DNA of 64,000 bases from Agrococcus beijingensis (GCF_030758955.1 NZ_CP132360.1:364144-428143); one strand, 5' to 3'; shown: positions 26,218 to 35,394, counted from the first letter of the stretch. A program made the numbers and translations. Notes: a model not told the origin generated them from the sequence alone.

Positions 26218-26401
26218 GCCTTGCGCGCAGCGAGCCTCCGCCAGCGCGTCGACGCCGCGATATTCGGGTGGTCGACGCGCGTAGGCGGACGGCCGGTCGT
26301 GGCGTCGCGATCCGACGCAGCGCGCGCATTGGTGCCTGAACGCGGCGTTCACCGAGGGGCCGCAGGCGCCACACGCGGATGGCGCTTTCGGACCTGGCTG
26401 G

Positions 26402-27103
26402 GTGATCGAGTCGATTCAGGCTGGAGACCTTGCACGAAAGCGGCCTGTCGACACGTTCGACGCGGACGGCGCGCTCGTGGAGTGCTGGCACGGTCGACAC
26501 TATGAAGCGATCGACTGTAGTTGCGAGTGCCGCTGCTGCCGATCCGGCCACGTGCCGTCGCCACCGCTGGCCGGCGCGGAAGGCTGGTGGGTCGTCACCA
26601 CCCAGTCCGGGCCGCGCTACTTCATCCTCGACGGTGGCCGCAAAGCCGTCCGCCACTCGTCGCGGGACGACTCTCAGATCGTGTTCCTCAGCGCGCGGAT
26701 CAAGCCGGTGGCGCTTGAGGTTGGCGGTGGGTCCTGGCGGCTCGACACGATCGATCGATGGATGCAGCCGACCGGCGTGCGCAGCGTCCGGCGCGCGACC
26801 GTCGACAAACTGTGCGCTCTCGGCCCGGAGCCATGGCGACCGTATGCAGGCGCGACGGTGAATGTGATGACCCGCGGGGCGAGCGCTAAAGGGACCTCCG
26901 GGCGGCCATGTGGACCCGCTGGAGCTCCGGGCGACTACCCCCGCACGCCGGGGAGCGCGTCGCCCCCTGCTGGGCGCTGCACGTGCGGCACCTCCCGGAC
27001 GTACCCGCAACCGCGGCAGCGACTCTCCTGCAGCACCGTCCCGCAACGGGGGCATGTATCGATCGGAATCGTGTCCAGCGGGTCGCCCATGGCGACAGGG
27101 TAA
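26402..27103 (+). CDS. Hypothetical protein, 3' end uncertain
   Basis: The frame from GTG 26402 encodes 233 residues. The first 155 look genuinely coding: a Cys-rich patch CSCECRCC near residue 43, then GWWVVTTQSGPRYFILDGG, then DDSQIVFLSARIKPVALEV and DTIDRWMQPTGVRSV. After about residue 160 it is Pro/Gly/Ser-rich and runs over an opposing 51-residue zinc-ribbon gene (26935-27090). The real gene may therefore end earlier through a frameshift, or one of the two overlapping calls is wrong. Function unknown. Confidence 0.45.
   Translation: MIESIQAGDLARKRPVDTFDADGALVECWHGRHYEAIDCSCECRCCRSGHVPSPPLAGAEGWWVVTTQSGPRYFILDGGRKAVRHSSRDDSQIVFLSARIKPVALEVGGGSWRLDTIDRWMQPTGVRSVRRATVDKLCALGPEPWRPYAGATVNVMTRGASAKGTSGRPCGPAGAPGDYPRTPGSASPPAGRCTCGTSRTYPQPRQRLSCSTVPQRGHVSIGIVSSGSPMATG
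26935..27090 (-). CDS. 51-residue zinc-ribbon protein
   Basis: ATG 27090 to TAG 26935 encodes 51 residues with two zinc knuckles: DTCPRCGTVLQESRCRGCGY (about residues 11-30). The spacing CxxC-x8-CxxC is that of a small rubredoxin-like/treble zinc ribbon. The frame is clean from start to stop, with acidic residues before and a short basic/Pro tail after the ribbon. It lies antisense to the tail of the 233-codon frame on the other strand and is better supported there. Function unknown; small zinc ribbons of this kind occur in phage and island gene sets. Confidence 0.55.
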   Translation of the reverse strand: MGDPLDTIPIDTCPRCGTVLQESRCRGCGYVREVPHVQRPAGGDALPGVRG

Positions 27104-27350
27104 ACGGTGGCAACTCGGAGCGCCCACTTCGATCCGCAAGAGCTGGTTCTGGTGCGGCGCTCAGCCTCGAGTGCGGTGTCGACCTGCGTTTGAACGCTGT
27201 CGGGGCGCCGAAGTATCTGGCGTGACTGATGCCGTTGCGACGGTGATCAGTGCGCTGTCATGAACCACGGCCAAGCCTGGCGTTTCAGGGACCGACGATC
27301 CGTCACGACCCTCGCGCCAGTACGAGTCGCGGCTGGGTACGAGCCCGCCG

Positions 27351-27902
27351 TCATCCAGATTCGAGGAAGTTGCGCGCCACGGCCATCACCGCGGGAGCGC
27401 GGTCCAGGGCGATCGCTTCGGCGGGGGAGAGATCGTCGAGTTGGTCTTTCATGCCCATCCACCATGCTCGGGTCGTTTCTGGCGACTCCACTGATACGAC
27501 GAGTTGCCACGCTGCGTGTGCTTCGCGCAGGCGGCGCTCGTGCACCGGCGTCGGCTCGCTTTCCTTCGTCCCCCAGCGCTTCACTTCGTCTGGCTTGGCG
27601 TCGACCGTGAGTGCAACCAGCTGCGGGCCGAGGAACTCCACGAGCTGTCGCGCAATCTGGTCTGTCGGTAGCCGCGCGGGTTGAGTCACTCGTCGTAGCG
27701 AACGACGGGATGGGTACGGCGACGCGTCCCCTTGAGCAGTAGGGGCGTCCGACGTGCGAGCTTCTTCTCGCCGCGCCATCCGAAGCGCCGCGTAGCGAAC
27801 GAACTCCTCCGGAGAGCTGTCGAGGCGTTCGGCCGCACGCGCGATCACTTCGAGATCGCCTTCACTGAGTTCGAGTGCCATGCGGATCGTTCTGGCGCGC
27901 AT
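27351..27902 (-). CDS. ParS/MbcA/Xre-like antitoxin without a visible toxin
   Basis: A 183-residue protein. Residues about 1-45 (ELSEGDLEVIARAAERLDSS, then PEEFVRYAALRMARREE) look like a ribbon-helix-helix-type module. The C-terminal half resembles DUF2384/ParS-MbcA antitoxins: an HTH-like IARQLVEFLGPQLVALTVDA (about 82-101), then WWMGMKDQLDDLSPAEAI and VMAVARNFLESG at the extreme end, the toxin-neutralising segment in that family. No RES-domain or other toxin gene adjoins it. It lies 34 bp beyond the hsdR stop only as a neighbour, since hsdR is transcribed toward it. Start chosen at the first ATG; an ATG 7 codons later is also possible. Confidence 0.6.
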   Translation of the reverse strand: MRARTIRMALELSEGDLEVIARAAERLDSSPEEFVRYAALRMARREEARTSDAPTAQGDASPYPSRRSLRRVTQPARLPTDQIARQLVEFLGPQLVALTVDAKPDEVKRWGTKESEPTPVHERRLREAHAAWQLVVSVESPETTRAWWMGMKDQLDDLSPAEAIALDRAPAVMAVARNFLESG

Positions 27903-27936
27903 GCGCAGAGTTTACGTGCGCGGGCGAAGCCTCGGT

Positions 27937-30900
27937 CTAGTAGTTGGCGGCGACGTATCCGTAGGCGCGCTCGAAGAGTCCAGGCTCACCGAGCAGAAGG
28001 TGGCGCTTCAGCACTTCCCGGATGGCGGCCCGGACTTGCTGGTCGCCCTTGCGGGTTTCGACCCAGCCGGTGAAGCGGGTCTGCCGGACGATGTCGTCGA
28101 TGTCGAGCACTACGCGCTCGATCATGTCTGGCGCTTGCTGGGGTGCTGCTTCTCGGAAGATCGCGGTGAGGGCTCCGATGCGAGGGTCCGGGAGAAGGCT
28201 CAGGCCAGCTGCGCCTGCCTCGTCCTCTGCGCGCTCGGCTTCGGTGACGTCCTTCGCAAGCTCGAACGCTGCGCGCAGCCAGTCGATCGATGCCTGGGCA
28301 GCTTCGAGCGCTCGCGCCCGCAACTGGTCGAGTCGTTCGGCGAGCGACCGGTACACGGGGTGATCCCCATTCGCGCCCTGCAGTCGCTTCTTGAGACGCG
28401 CGGCGATGCTGTCGATGATCTCATCGACGGTCCGGTCTTCGACTCCCTCGAGGTCGGCGGGACCGCTCTCGATGAGGTCGCGGATGGTGTCGACGTCGGC
28501 GATCACCACGTCAGCCTCAGAAGTGACGCGTACGTCGCGCATGTGCTCGTAGACGAGCTCGAGCGTCTTCGCGCCAAGCCGTTGCCAGAGCAGGTTGTCG
28601 CCGGTGTCGGAAGGCGTCATGTTCCGGTACAGCTGCGCTATAAAGCGGTAGGCGGGCTTGTGCGGGTAGAGGCGCGCGTCGGGAGCGAGGGTCTCCCAGA
28701 TCCCTTCGAGCATCAGGTACGCGGCGGCGAACTCATCGCGGTCAGCAGGCTTCGGCATGCGCTGCTGCGCATCGATCAGCGTGTGTGCGGTCGGGTGCGC
28801 GTAGTCGAGGCCCGCGAAGCGCAGCATGGCGACGTGCAGCTGCTGCTCGAACGTCTGAAGCAGCGCGTCCTCGTCGATGTCGGGCCCGTCCTGACCGGCC
28901 TGCGCGGGCTTCATAGCTTCGGCGAACTCGTCGCCGAGCCCGACGTAGTCGACGATCGTGCCGTAGCGCTTGTCCTTGCCGGTCTCTGGGTTCCGCCAGG
29001 TGCGGTTCGCCCGGGTGATCGTCTGGAAGAGCGTGTGGCGCTTGAGCGGCTTGTCGAGGTACATGACGCCCTCGATCGGGGCGTTGAAGCCGGTGCCGAG
29101 CTTCGAAGTGCAGACCAGGAACTTCAGCGGATCTCCGTAGGTGCGGAAGCGCGAGAGCACGCGCTCCTCTTCCTGCTCGGTGAGCTTGTACTTCGCCCAG
29201 GTGCCGTCGTCGCCCTTGGCCTCCTCGACGGTCATCACGACCTCGACCTCGTCGCCGGTGCCGCGCTCCTCGAGCAGGCGCCGGAGCTCCTCGGTGTAGG
29301 CGACGCAGGCGGCGCGGTCGTAGACGACGACCTGCGCCTTCATGCCGGACGGGTCGACGTGCGAGTAGAAGTGGTCGACGACGTCGGCGCACACCTGCCG
29401 GACGCGGTCGGGGTTGCCGAAGAAGGTGCTTACGCGCGAGGCGCGGCGGGCGAGCACGTCGGCGTCTGCCTCGTCGAGGCCCTCGGCGGTGCGGAGCGCG
29501 TCGAACGCCTCGTCGAGCGCCTCCTTGTCGAGTCGGAACTCGACCTTGCGGGGGCTCACGTGCAGCGGCACTGTCATGCCGTCGCGGATCGACTGGCCCG
29601 CGTCGTAGGAGTGGAGGACGCGGCCCTCGTCGGACTCGTCGCCGAAGGTGCGGAACGTGCTGCGGTCGAGCTCGGCGATCGGGGTGCCGGTGAAGCCGAA
29701 CATGGAAGCGTTCGGCAGCGACGCGCGCATGGTCGTGCCGAGATCACCCTCCTGCGTGCGGTGCGCCTCATCAGCCATGAGGACGATGTTGCTGCGCTGG
29801 TTGAGCACGCCGGCGCCTGCGAACTTCTGCACGGTGGCGAAGATCATGCCGCGCCGGTCCTGCTGGCCGAGCGCGCTCCGCAGCGCCGCGGCGCTCTGCG
29901 GGACGACGAGCCGCGGCATGCTCGCGGTGCGGAACTGATCCCATAGCTGTCGCACGAGCTGCAGCCGGTCGGCGACGAGCACGATCGTCGGGTTCTGCAT
30001 CGCCGGTTCGCGCAGCAGCCGGGCGGCGGCGAAGACCATCGCGAGCGTCTTGCCGGAGCCTTGCGTGTGGTAGATCAGCCCGCGGTTGCGCTCCGGATCG
30101 AGGGCGCGGGCAGTGATGAGTTCGACGGACTGGACCTGCGTGTAGCGGGCGACCAGCTTCACGAGCTCCGCCGAGGCATTGTCCTCGGGGGTCTCGAAGA
30201 GGGTGAAGTCGCGCAGGAACGACAGCACTCGCGCGGGCGAGAGCAGGTCGGAGGCGGCGTCGAGCACGCGCTGCAGCGGGTACGGCTCGTCGAAGTCGCC
30301 CCACGGGCTCCACGCCTCGACCGGCGCGCCAACGCCGGCGTAGTGCAGTTCGCGGCCGTCGCACGCGGCAACGAGCACGTTCGGCACGAAGAACTCCGGC
30401 CACCCCGGCTGGTAATCCCGGACGAGCTCGGTGGCGCCGTTCGCCCAGGTGATCTGGTGCTTCACCGGCGACTTGAGCTCGAGGACCGCCAGCGGGAGGC
30501 CGTTCACCCACAGCACGAGGTCGAAGCGCGCCGTGTGCCCGGGCACGCCGAAAGAGACCTCCTCGGAGACGATGAGGCTGTTCGCCGCTGGGTCCTCAAA
30601 GTCGATGAGCCTGACGGGCGCGTCGTGCGGGGCGCCCAGGAAACGCACGGATTGGGAGCCGCGGAGCCACTCGGCCATGTCGCGATTCGCGACGACCAGA
30701 CCCGCCTCGCGAGCGGAGAGCAATGCCGCACGCAGCGGCCGCAGCACCTCCTCAGCGCGCTCCGGCGCCTCCGCGACGAGCGGGTTCAGGCGCTCGAGCG
30801 CGCTGGTCAACTCGCGCTCGATGAGCGGCGACTCGAGCTCGCGCTCGAGCCGGTGGGCAGGGACGTGCTTCCAACCGACCGCGACCAGCGCGGCCACGAG

Positions 30901-30939
30901 AGGCTGTCGCACGCTCAGGTGCTCGCCGAGCCCGGTCAT
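27937..30939 (-). CDS. hsdR: Type I restriction enzyme, R (motor/endonuclease) subunit
   Basis: A 1000-residue HsdR of standard length. The N-terminal PD-(D/E)XK nuclease has RFDLVLWVNGLPLAVLELKS (about 138-157). Superfamily 2 helicase motifs follow: Walker A HTQGSGKTLAM (about 292), DEAH in MADEAHRTQEGD (about 390), FGFTGTPI (motif III-like) and QTITRANRTWRN (motif VI). The C-terminal helical part contacts HsdM/HsdS. It cleaves unmodified foreign DNA after translocation. It is the last gene of the coupled operon; its start overlaps the Mrr-like gene stop by 4 bp. Appears intact. Confidence 0.95.
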   Translation of the reverse strand: MTGLGEHLSVRQPLVAALVAVGWKHVPAHRLERELESPLIERELTSALERLNPLVAEAPERAEEVLRPLRAALLSAREAGLVVANRDMAEWLRGSQSVRFLGAPHDAPVRLIDFEDPAANSLIVSEEVSFGVPGHTARFDLVLWVNGLPLAVLELKSPVKHQITWANGATELVRDYQPGWPEFFVPNVLVAACDGRELHYAGVGAPVEAWSPWGDFDEPYPLQRVLDAASDLLSPARVLSFLRDFTLFETPEDNASAELVKLVARYTQVQSVELITARALDPERNRGLIYHTQGSGKTLAMVFAAARLLREPAMQNPTIVLVADRLQLVRQLWDQFRTASMPRLVVPQSAAALRSALGQQDRRGMIFATVQKFAGAGVLNQRSNIVLMADEAHRTQEGDLGTTMRASLPNASMFGFTGTPIAELDRSTFRTFGDESDEGRVLHSYDAGQSIRDGMTVPLHVSPRKVEFRLDKEALDEAFDALRTAEGLDEADADVLARRASRVSTFFGNPDRVRQVCADVVDHFYSHVDPSGMKAQVVVYDRAACVAYTEELRRLLEERGTGDEVEVVMTVEEAKGDDGTWAKYKLTEQEEERVLSRFRTYGDPLKFLVCTSKLGTGFNAPIEGVMYLDKPLKRHTLFQTITRANRTWRNPETGKDKRYGTIVDYVGLGDEFAEAMKPAQAGQDGPDIDEDALLQTFEQQLHVAMLRFAGLDYAHPTAHTLIDAQQRMPKPADRDEFAAAYLMLEGIWETLAPDARLYPHKPAYRFIAQLYRNMTPSDTGDNLLWQRLGAKTLELVYEHMRDVRVTSEADVVIADVDTIRDLIESGPADLEGVEDRTVDEIIDSIAARLKKRLQGANGDHPVYRSLAERLDQLRARALEAAQASIDWLRAAFELAKDVTEAERAEDEAGAAGLSLLPDPRIGALTAIFREAAPQQAPDMIERVVLDIDDIVRQTRFTGWVETRKGDQQVRAAIREVLKRHLLLGEPGLFERAYGYVAANY

Positions 30940-31997
30940 GCGTCTCTCGTCTCGTCGTCGTCGAGTACCCAGACCTGGCGAAGAGGAATCTGCTCCTTGG
31001 TGGCCGCCGGCAGATGCTCGTACGTCTCGAACAGCTTCTCGAGGAGCGCTTCAGCGTCCCACACTCGCAGCCAGGTGAGCTTCTTGAACTCCGAAGCCGC
31101 GGGCTTTGTGAGTCCACCCCACGCCACGAGCAGGCCTTGTTGAGCCTGGTGTTGCATCCAAGCGGAGTGGAGGCCGCGAACGACCGAGGCTCCGATCGGC
31201 GACGGCTCCGACTTCACTTCGACGACGATCCGCGAGTCGAGCCCGAGAGGGCCTCGGCCGGCCAGGATGTCGACCCCGCCGTCCGGGCCGGGAGGGGATA
31301 CCTCGCAGTGGTAGCCGAGAACGGTGAGGATGTCCGCGACCAGTCCGGTGAGTCGGTGCTCACGGAACGACGCAGCGACATGCGAGCGAACCCGATCACG
31401 AATCGTCTCGAGCGTAGGCACTAGCTCAGGGTCGGTGACATCTGCGGAGTCTTCGCTCTCGGCTGTCCTCGGGGCGGGCTCAGGAACCGCGCTTGCACCT
31501 AGCCCCGGATCGCTGCCAGTCTCAGCGATCGCTTCCAGTCGCTCGGCGGCGTTGTTGCGCGATGGACTGAAGACGGTGAGGTACGCGCCCAGGATCAGCA
31601 GGAGGTCCTCGTCGATCACGGCCCGCGCCACAGGCTCGCCGAGCCACTCGACCGGGCGGAAGTGGCGCCTCGTCGGTTCAGGCTCAGTTGCGTCGAACGC
31701 GTAGTCGCCGGTGACTCGTCCAAACTGGATGTAACCGGGCTTCGTCTTCAGCGGTAGCAGCATCAGGTCGCCGGGCTGGATCATGTCCCGGAATGCCCAC
31801 AACTGGCCGGTGAAGTTGCCGAGCTGCTTTTGCGTCATGCCCGGCCAGATCACCTCGAGCCTTGCCCGCACGTCCTCGCGCGATCGGCAGCGCGACAGTT
31901 CGCCAGTGTCCGCCCACCCGACCGTCACACGGCCTCGCTGGAGGTTGTGCTGCTCATTCTCGCCGTGCTTGCCCGCACGCACGACCCATGCTGTCAC
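30936..31997 (-). CDS. Mrr-like restriction endonuclease inside the type I operon
   Basis: A 353-residue protein. The N-terminal domain (about 1-125, WVVRAGKHGENEQHNLQRG, later MIQPGDLMLLPLKTKPGYIQ) resembles the EVE/PUA-like modules often found on Mrr-type enzymes. A linker follows, then an Mrr_cat PD-(D/E)XK nuclease (about 200-320): VADILTVLGYHCEVSPPGPD, GGVDILAGRGPLG (catalytic Asp) and RIVVEVKSEP (Glu-x-Lys). It overlaps hsdS (4 bp) and hsdR (4 bp), so it is an integral operon member. It could be a modification-dependent (type IV) nuclease backing up the type I system. Role inferred. Confidence 0.85.
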   Translation of the reverse strand: MTAWVVRAGKHGENEQHNLQRGRVTVGWADTGELSRCRSREDVRARLEVIWPGMTQKQLGNFTGQLWAFRDMIQPGDLMLLPLKTKPGYIQFGRVTGDYAFDATEPEPTRRHFRPVEWLGEPVARAVIDEDLLLILGAYLTVFSPSRNNAAERLEAIAETGSDPGLGASAVPEPAPRTAESEDSADVTDPELVPTLETIRDRVRSHVAASFREHRLTGLVADILTVLGYHCEVSPPGPDGGVDILAGRGPLGLDSRIVVEVKSEPSPIGASVVRGLHSAWMQHQAQQGLLVAWGGLTKPAASEFKKLTWLRVWDAEALLEKLFETYEHLPAATKEQIPLRQVWVLDDDETRDA

Positions 31998-33190
31998 GCC
32001 GCTACCTCCATCACTTCGTCGTACTCGTCCGGGACCGCGTGCTCGCCTGAGAGGAGGGCGGGGAGCGCCTTCGCGCGGAGGTCGCGGAGCGTGGCGATGC
32101 CGGTCAGGTGCTGACGCACAGTGGAGCTCGCCACCTCGAGCGACTCCAGGAAGGATTCGTCGGTCGTGCTGGGCACTTGGAGTTCGAGAAGCTTCTTAGC
32201 AGCCAGGTTCTTTAGACCCGTGCTTCCCGAGGTCATCCCGGTTAGCGCGCGCTGAGCTGCCGGTGACGACAGAGCATGGAAAATCAGCGCAGCGTTGGCC
32301 TCGGACTTTGGGCGCAAACCGAGGTGGAAGGCGGAGAACGGACGGCCCTCAAGTGCCTCGGCAGAGTAGACGTTTCCGATCCGTTCGGCGTTGCCATTGG
32401 TTCGCACGACCAGAAGATCGCTCTTTCGCAGGCGATGGACACCCGCAGGCAGGCCCGCGACGTACTTCATCTTGCTGAAGTCGAGCCCAGCAGCGCCGGT
32501 TACACCGATGCCGACCACCTCCTCATAACCATCCTCCGCGGACCCGGCTTCGTCGGCCTTACTCCAGTTCGCACCGGGCACGGTCTCAGCGAGGTCGCCG
32601 AGACGGGACGCCGGGGGACTGCGGAAGAGGCGGTCGGCCAGCGATCGGTATACGTCGCCTGCCGCAGCCGCGCTCGCCTCGGCCTTCTCGATCGCATCGT
32701 CGACCGCGCCGATCAGGTCGACAATGCGGCGCTGCTCGGCGAGGGGCGGGAGGGGCAGTTGGAATGCGAGTAGTTGATGCTCCTTCCACCGCAGTCGGCT
32801 CTTCGTCGTGCCGGTGGACTGCTCCGTGACGCGTGCCCAGACAGACGGCTGCTGAAAGAAGAGATCGAGGTACGCGGGCACGAGCCGGCGGTCGTCGACG
32901 TCAAACAGCGGGAACTCGTTGGACACGACGCCGTCGGAATGCTGGTCTCGCACGAGACCGAATGACCCCATGCCGGCGAAGAGGCGGTTGTAGGTGAACT
33001 GTCCGGCGCGCACGCGGTAGAGCCGGCTCCCCTTGATGTCCGCTCCGCGCTTCGACTCTCGGGCGAACACGCCTTCCCCGTACCAGCGAACGCCGAGGTT
33101 GACGTACTCCGCAGCCCGGTCGACCTGAAACGGGTCACTGGCCTGCGAGAGAACGTCACCGAGTGCGGTCGGCGCCCACCCCTCACGCAT
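31994..33190 (-). CDS. hsdS: Type I restriction enzyme, S (specificity) subunit
   Basis: A 398-residue HsdS with two target-recognition domains separated by conserved helices: the first half ends at LPPLAEQRRIVDLIGAVDDA (about 150-169), the second TRD spans about 195-350, and the distal helix repeat is around ESLEVASSTVRQHLTGIATL. It dictates the bipartite DNA target of both methylation and cleavage; the target cannot be read from sequence. It starts at ATG 33190, overlapping the hsdM stop by 8 bp. Appears intact, with both TRDs present. Confidence 0.93.
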   Translation of the reverse strand: MREGWAPTALGDVLSQASDPFQVDRAAEYVNLGVRWYGEGVFARESKRGADIKGSRLYRVRAGQFTYNRLFAGMGSFGLVRDQHSDGVVSNEFPLFDVDDRRLVPAYLDLFFQQPSVWARVTEQSTGTTKSRLRWKEHQLLAFQLPLPPLAEQRRIVDLIGAVDDAIEKAEASAAAAGDVYRSLADRLFRSPPASRLGDLAETVPGANWSKADEAGSAEDGYEEVVGIGVTGAAGLDFSKMKYVAGLPAGVHRLRKSDLLVVRTNGNAERIGNVYSAEALEGRPFSAFHLGLRPKSEANAALIFHALSSPAAQRALTGMTSGSTGLKNLAAKKLLELQVPSTTDESFLESLEVASSTVRQHLTGIATLRDLRAKALPALLSGEHAVPDEYDEVMEVAA

Positions 33191-34700
33191 CGAAGCCTGC
33201 CGCGGCGAGCTTGGCGTCGAGGGTGCGCTCCGCCTCGCGGAGCGCGGCGCGCGCGTCGCGGTACGACGCGAGCGCTGCTTCGACGTCGACTTCGGCGTGC
33301 TCGGTGACGGAGAGGTAGCGGCCGATGTTGAGGTCGTAGCCGGTGGCGGCGATCTCCTCGTGGTCGACGAGGCGGAGGTGGAGACCGCCCTCGCCGTCGA
33401 TGTCCTCGCCGCGCGTGTAGGCGGCGTGGATCGCGTCGACGTCGGCGTCGTCCATCGTGTTCTGGTTCTTGCCGGGCTTGAATCGCGCGGAGGCGTCGAT
33501 GAAGAGCACCTTGCCCTGGCGCTCGGCGGGCTTGCGCTTGCGGAGGATCAGGATCGCGACCGGGATGGAGGTCGAGTAGAAGAGGTTCGTTGGCAGGCCG
33601 ATGACGGCCTCGATGAGGTCCTGCTCTGCGATGAGGCACTGCCTGATCGCGCCTTCCTTGCCGCCGCGGAAGAGCACACCGTGCGGCATGACCACGCCGA
33701 CGCGGCCCGTCTCCTCGTCCATGGCGGCGGCCATGTGCTGAATCCAGGCGTAGTCGGCGTTCTTGGCCGGCGGGAGGCCGCAGGCGCTGCGGCCGTAGGG
33801 GTCGTTCGACCACTCGGCGGCGCCCCAGTTCTGCAGGCTGAATGGGGGATTGGCGATGACGACGTCGAACTTGTCGAGCTTGCCGCGCGTGACGTGCTTT
33901 GGGTCGCGGAGCGTGTCGCCGCGGCGCACGTCGAAGTCGCGGAGCCCGTGCAGGTAGAGGTTCATCTTGGCGATCGCGCTCGTAGTGAGGTTGATCTCCT
34001 GCCCGTGCAGCTTCAGCGTGCGCGGGTCGCCGCCGGAGGCAACGACGGCGTTTACCGTCTCGACGAGCATCCCGGCGGAGCCGCACGACGGGTCGATGAT
34101 CTTCTCCTCGGGCTTCGGCTCGAGGAGCTTGACGAGCAGGTGCACGACGTGACGGGGCGTGAAGAACTCGCCCGCCTTCTTGCCGCTCGCCTCCGCGAAC
34201 TCGCGCAGCAGGTACTCGTAGGCGGCGCCCAGCATGTCGCCCTCGACGTGGTCGGGATCGAGCTTGACCGGGTGGAACGTGTCGAGCAGCGTCGCCAGGG
34301 CGTTCTCGGGCAGGCGGTCCTTGTTGCCCCAGTTCACGTCGCCGAAGACGCCGGCGAGGTCCGGGTTCGCGAGCTCGATGCGCTGCAGCGTGTGGCCGAG
34401 CTTCGCGCCGATGTTGAACGTCGTGCCGTAGACGTCGTCCCAGTGGCAGCCGGCCGGGATCGCGAAGGGCTGATAGTCCGCCTCGATCTCGTCATCGAGG
34501 TCGTCGCCGTAGATCGCGACCGCCTTCTCGTGCTGGAAGTCCCAGTTGTCGCTGATCCACTTGAAGAACATCACCGGGAAGACGTAGGCCTTGAAGTCGC
34601 CCGGGTCAACTGGGCCGCGCAGCGCGTTGGCGGCGGCCCAGAGGGTGGACTCCAACTGCTGCTGGGTCATTCGAGTCGATGGTGTGAAGTCGAGCGTCAT
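33183..34700 (-). CDS. hsdM: Type I DNA methyltransferase, M subunit
   Basis: A 505-residue N6-adenine methyltransferase. Start at ATG 34700 (MTLDFTPSTRMTQQQLESTL), preceded by AGGGAAG, is preferred over an upstream in-frame ATG at 34736. The N-terminal HsdM_N domain is at about 10-130. The catalytic domain has KAGEFFTPRHVVHLLVKLLE, SAM-binding DPSCGSAGML (motif I) and VVIANPPFSLQNW (motif IV NPPF). It methylates adenine in the sequence chosen by HsdS. First gene of the coupled operon hsdM-hsdS-nuclease-hsdR; the promoter is presumably within 34701-34900. Confidence 0.95.
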   Translation of the reverse strand: MTLDFTPSTRMTQQQLESTLWAAANALRGPVDPGDFKAYVFPVMFFKWISDNWDFQHEKAVAIYGDDLDDEIEADYQPFAIPAGCHWDDVYGTTFNIGAKLGHTLQRIELANPDLAGVFGDVNWGNKDRLPENALATLLDTFHPVKLDPDHVEGDMLGAAYEYLLREFAEASGKKAGEFFTPRHVVHLLVKLLEPKPEEKIIDPSCGSAGMLVETVNAVVASGGDPRTLKLHGQEINLTTSAIAKMNLYLHGLRDFDVRRGDTLRDPKHVTRGKLDKFDVVIANPPFSLQNWGAAEWSNDPYGRSACGLPPAKNADYAWIQHMAAAMDEETGRVGVVMPHGVLFRGGKEGAIRQCLIAEQDLIEAVIGLPTNLFYSTSIPVAILILRKRKPAERQGKVLFIDASARFKPGKNQNTMDDADVDAIHAAYTRGEDIDGEGGLHLRLVDHEEIAATGYDLNIGRYLSVTEHAEVDVEAALASYRDARAALREAERTLDAKLAAAGFDA

Positions 34701-34956
34701 TGCTTCCCTGCTGATCAGTCGATGGACGGTGCCCACGCCATTCTGACTGGTTTTTCAGATGCAGGCTCTCGAGGCCCGGTGTGGCGCTGTGCCTGCACTT
34801 CAGGGCAGGTCGAAATGCTTGCGGCTCGCTCCAGGTGACCTAACGAATCATCAGACCGACGCCTCCGTCCGCTGCCATCTGTTGATGGCGCGAGCGCTCC
34901 AATCGCTCAGTGTTAGCGGACACTCGACTACGAGACCAACCGGATATCATCTCGCG

Positions 34957-35394
34957 ATGCCCGTTGAGCAAGCAGCTGTTCTCGCGCTGACGGTTGTCGG
35001 CTTCCTTATAACAGCGTTCGGCTTGTGGCGAATATTCATCGACGCCCGGACAGAGGCTGAGATGGCGCGGAAGCGACTCGAGCTGATGCCTCAGCTCTCT
35101 GAAGAGGAGCGAGCCTCGGACGCGAGATTGAGGGCGCGCTTCGAAGCCGAGGGGTTATCACCCTCCAGCATCGACGCCGGGCTTAATGCGACGCGACCAT
35201 ACTGGGATGCTGTGTATGCGAGGCACGACGTTGTGCGCCCGTCCTACGGCAACTTGACGCAGCTGGCGGCACGCGAATCCGAGCGGCTACTAGACGCGGT
35301 GCTGAGGGCGACGCGGGGCGACGTGTTGATCGCACTCACAGGTCTGTTGCTGTCGACCGCCGGCAGCGTGTGGTCGCTCTTCCTCGACACATGA
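34957..35394 (+). CDS. Small hypothetical protein with a hydrophobic helix at each end
   Basis: A 145-residue protein from ATG 34957, divergent from hsdM. A hydrophobic helix near residues 6-27 (AVLALTVVGFLITAFGLWRI) is followed by a charged cytoplasmic-looking segment (about 30-115, with EEERASDARLRARFEAEGLS). A second hydrophobic helix lies at about 125-142 (VLIALTGLLLSTAGSVWSLF). Small two-helix proteins of this shape accompany several defence systems as membrane effectors, but no homology is recognised here and the ribosome site is weak. Confidence 0.55.
   Translation: MPVEQAAVLALTVVGFLITAFGLWRIFIDARTEAEMARKRLELMPQLSEEERASDARLRARFEAEGLSPSSIDAGLNATRPYWDAVYARHDVVRPSYGNLTQLAARESERLLDAVLRATRGDVLIALTGLLLSTAGSVWSLFLDT

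Noticed and set aside
27880..29946. 688-codon + strand frame
   Set aside because: Antisense to hsdR, whose nuclease and helicase motifs are complete on the minus strand.
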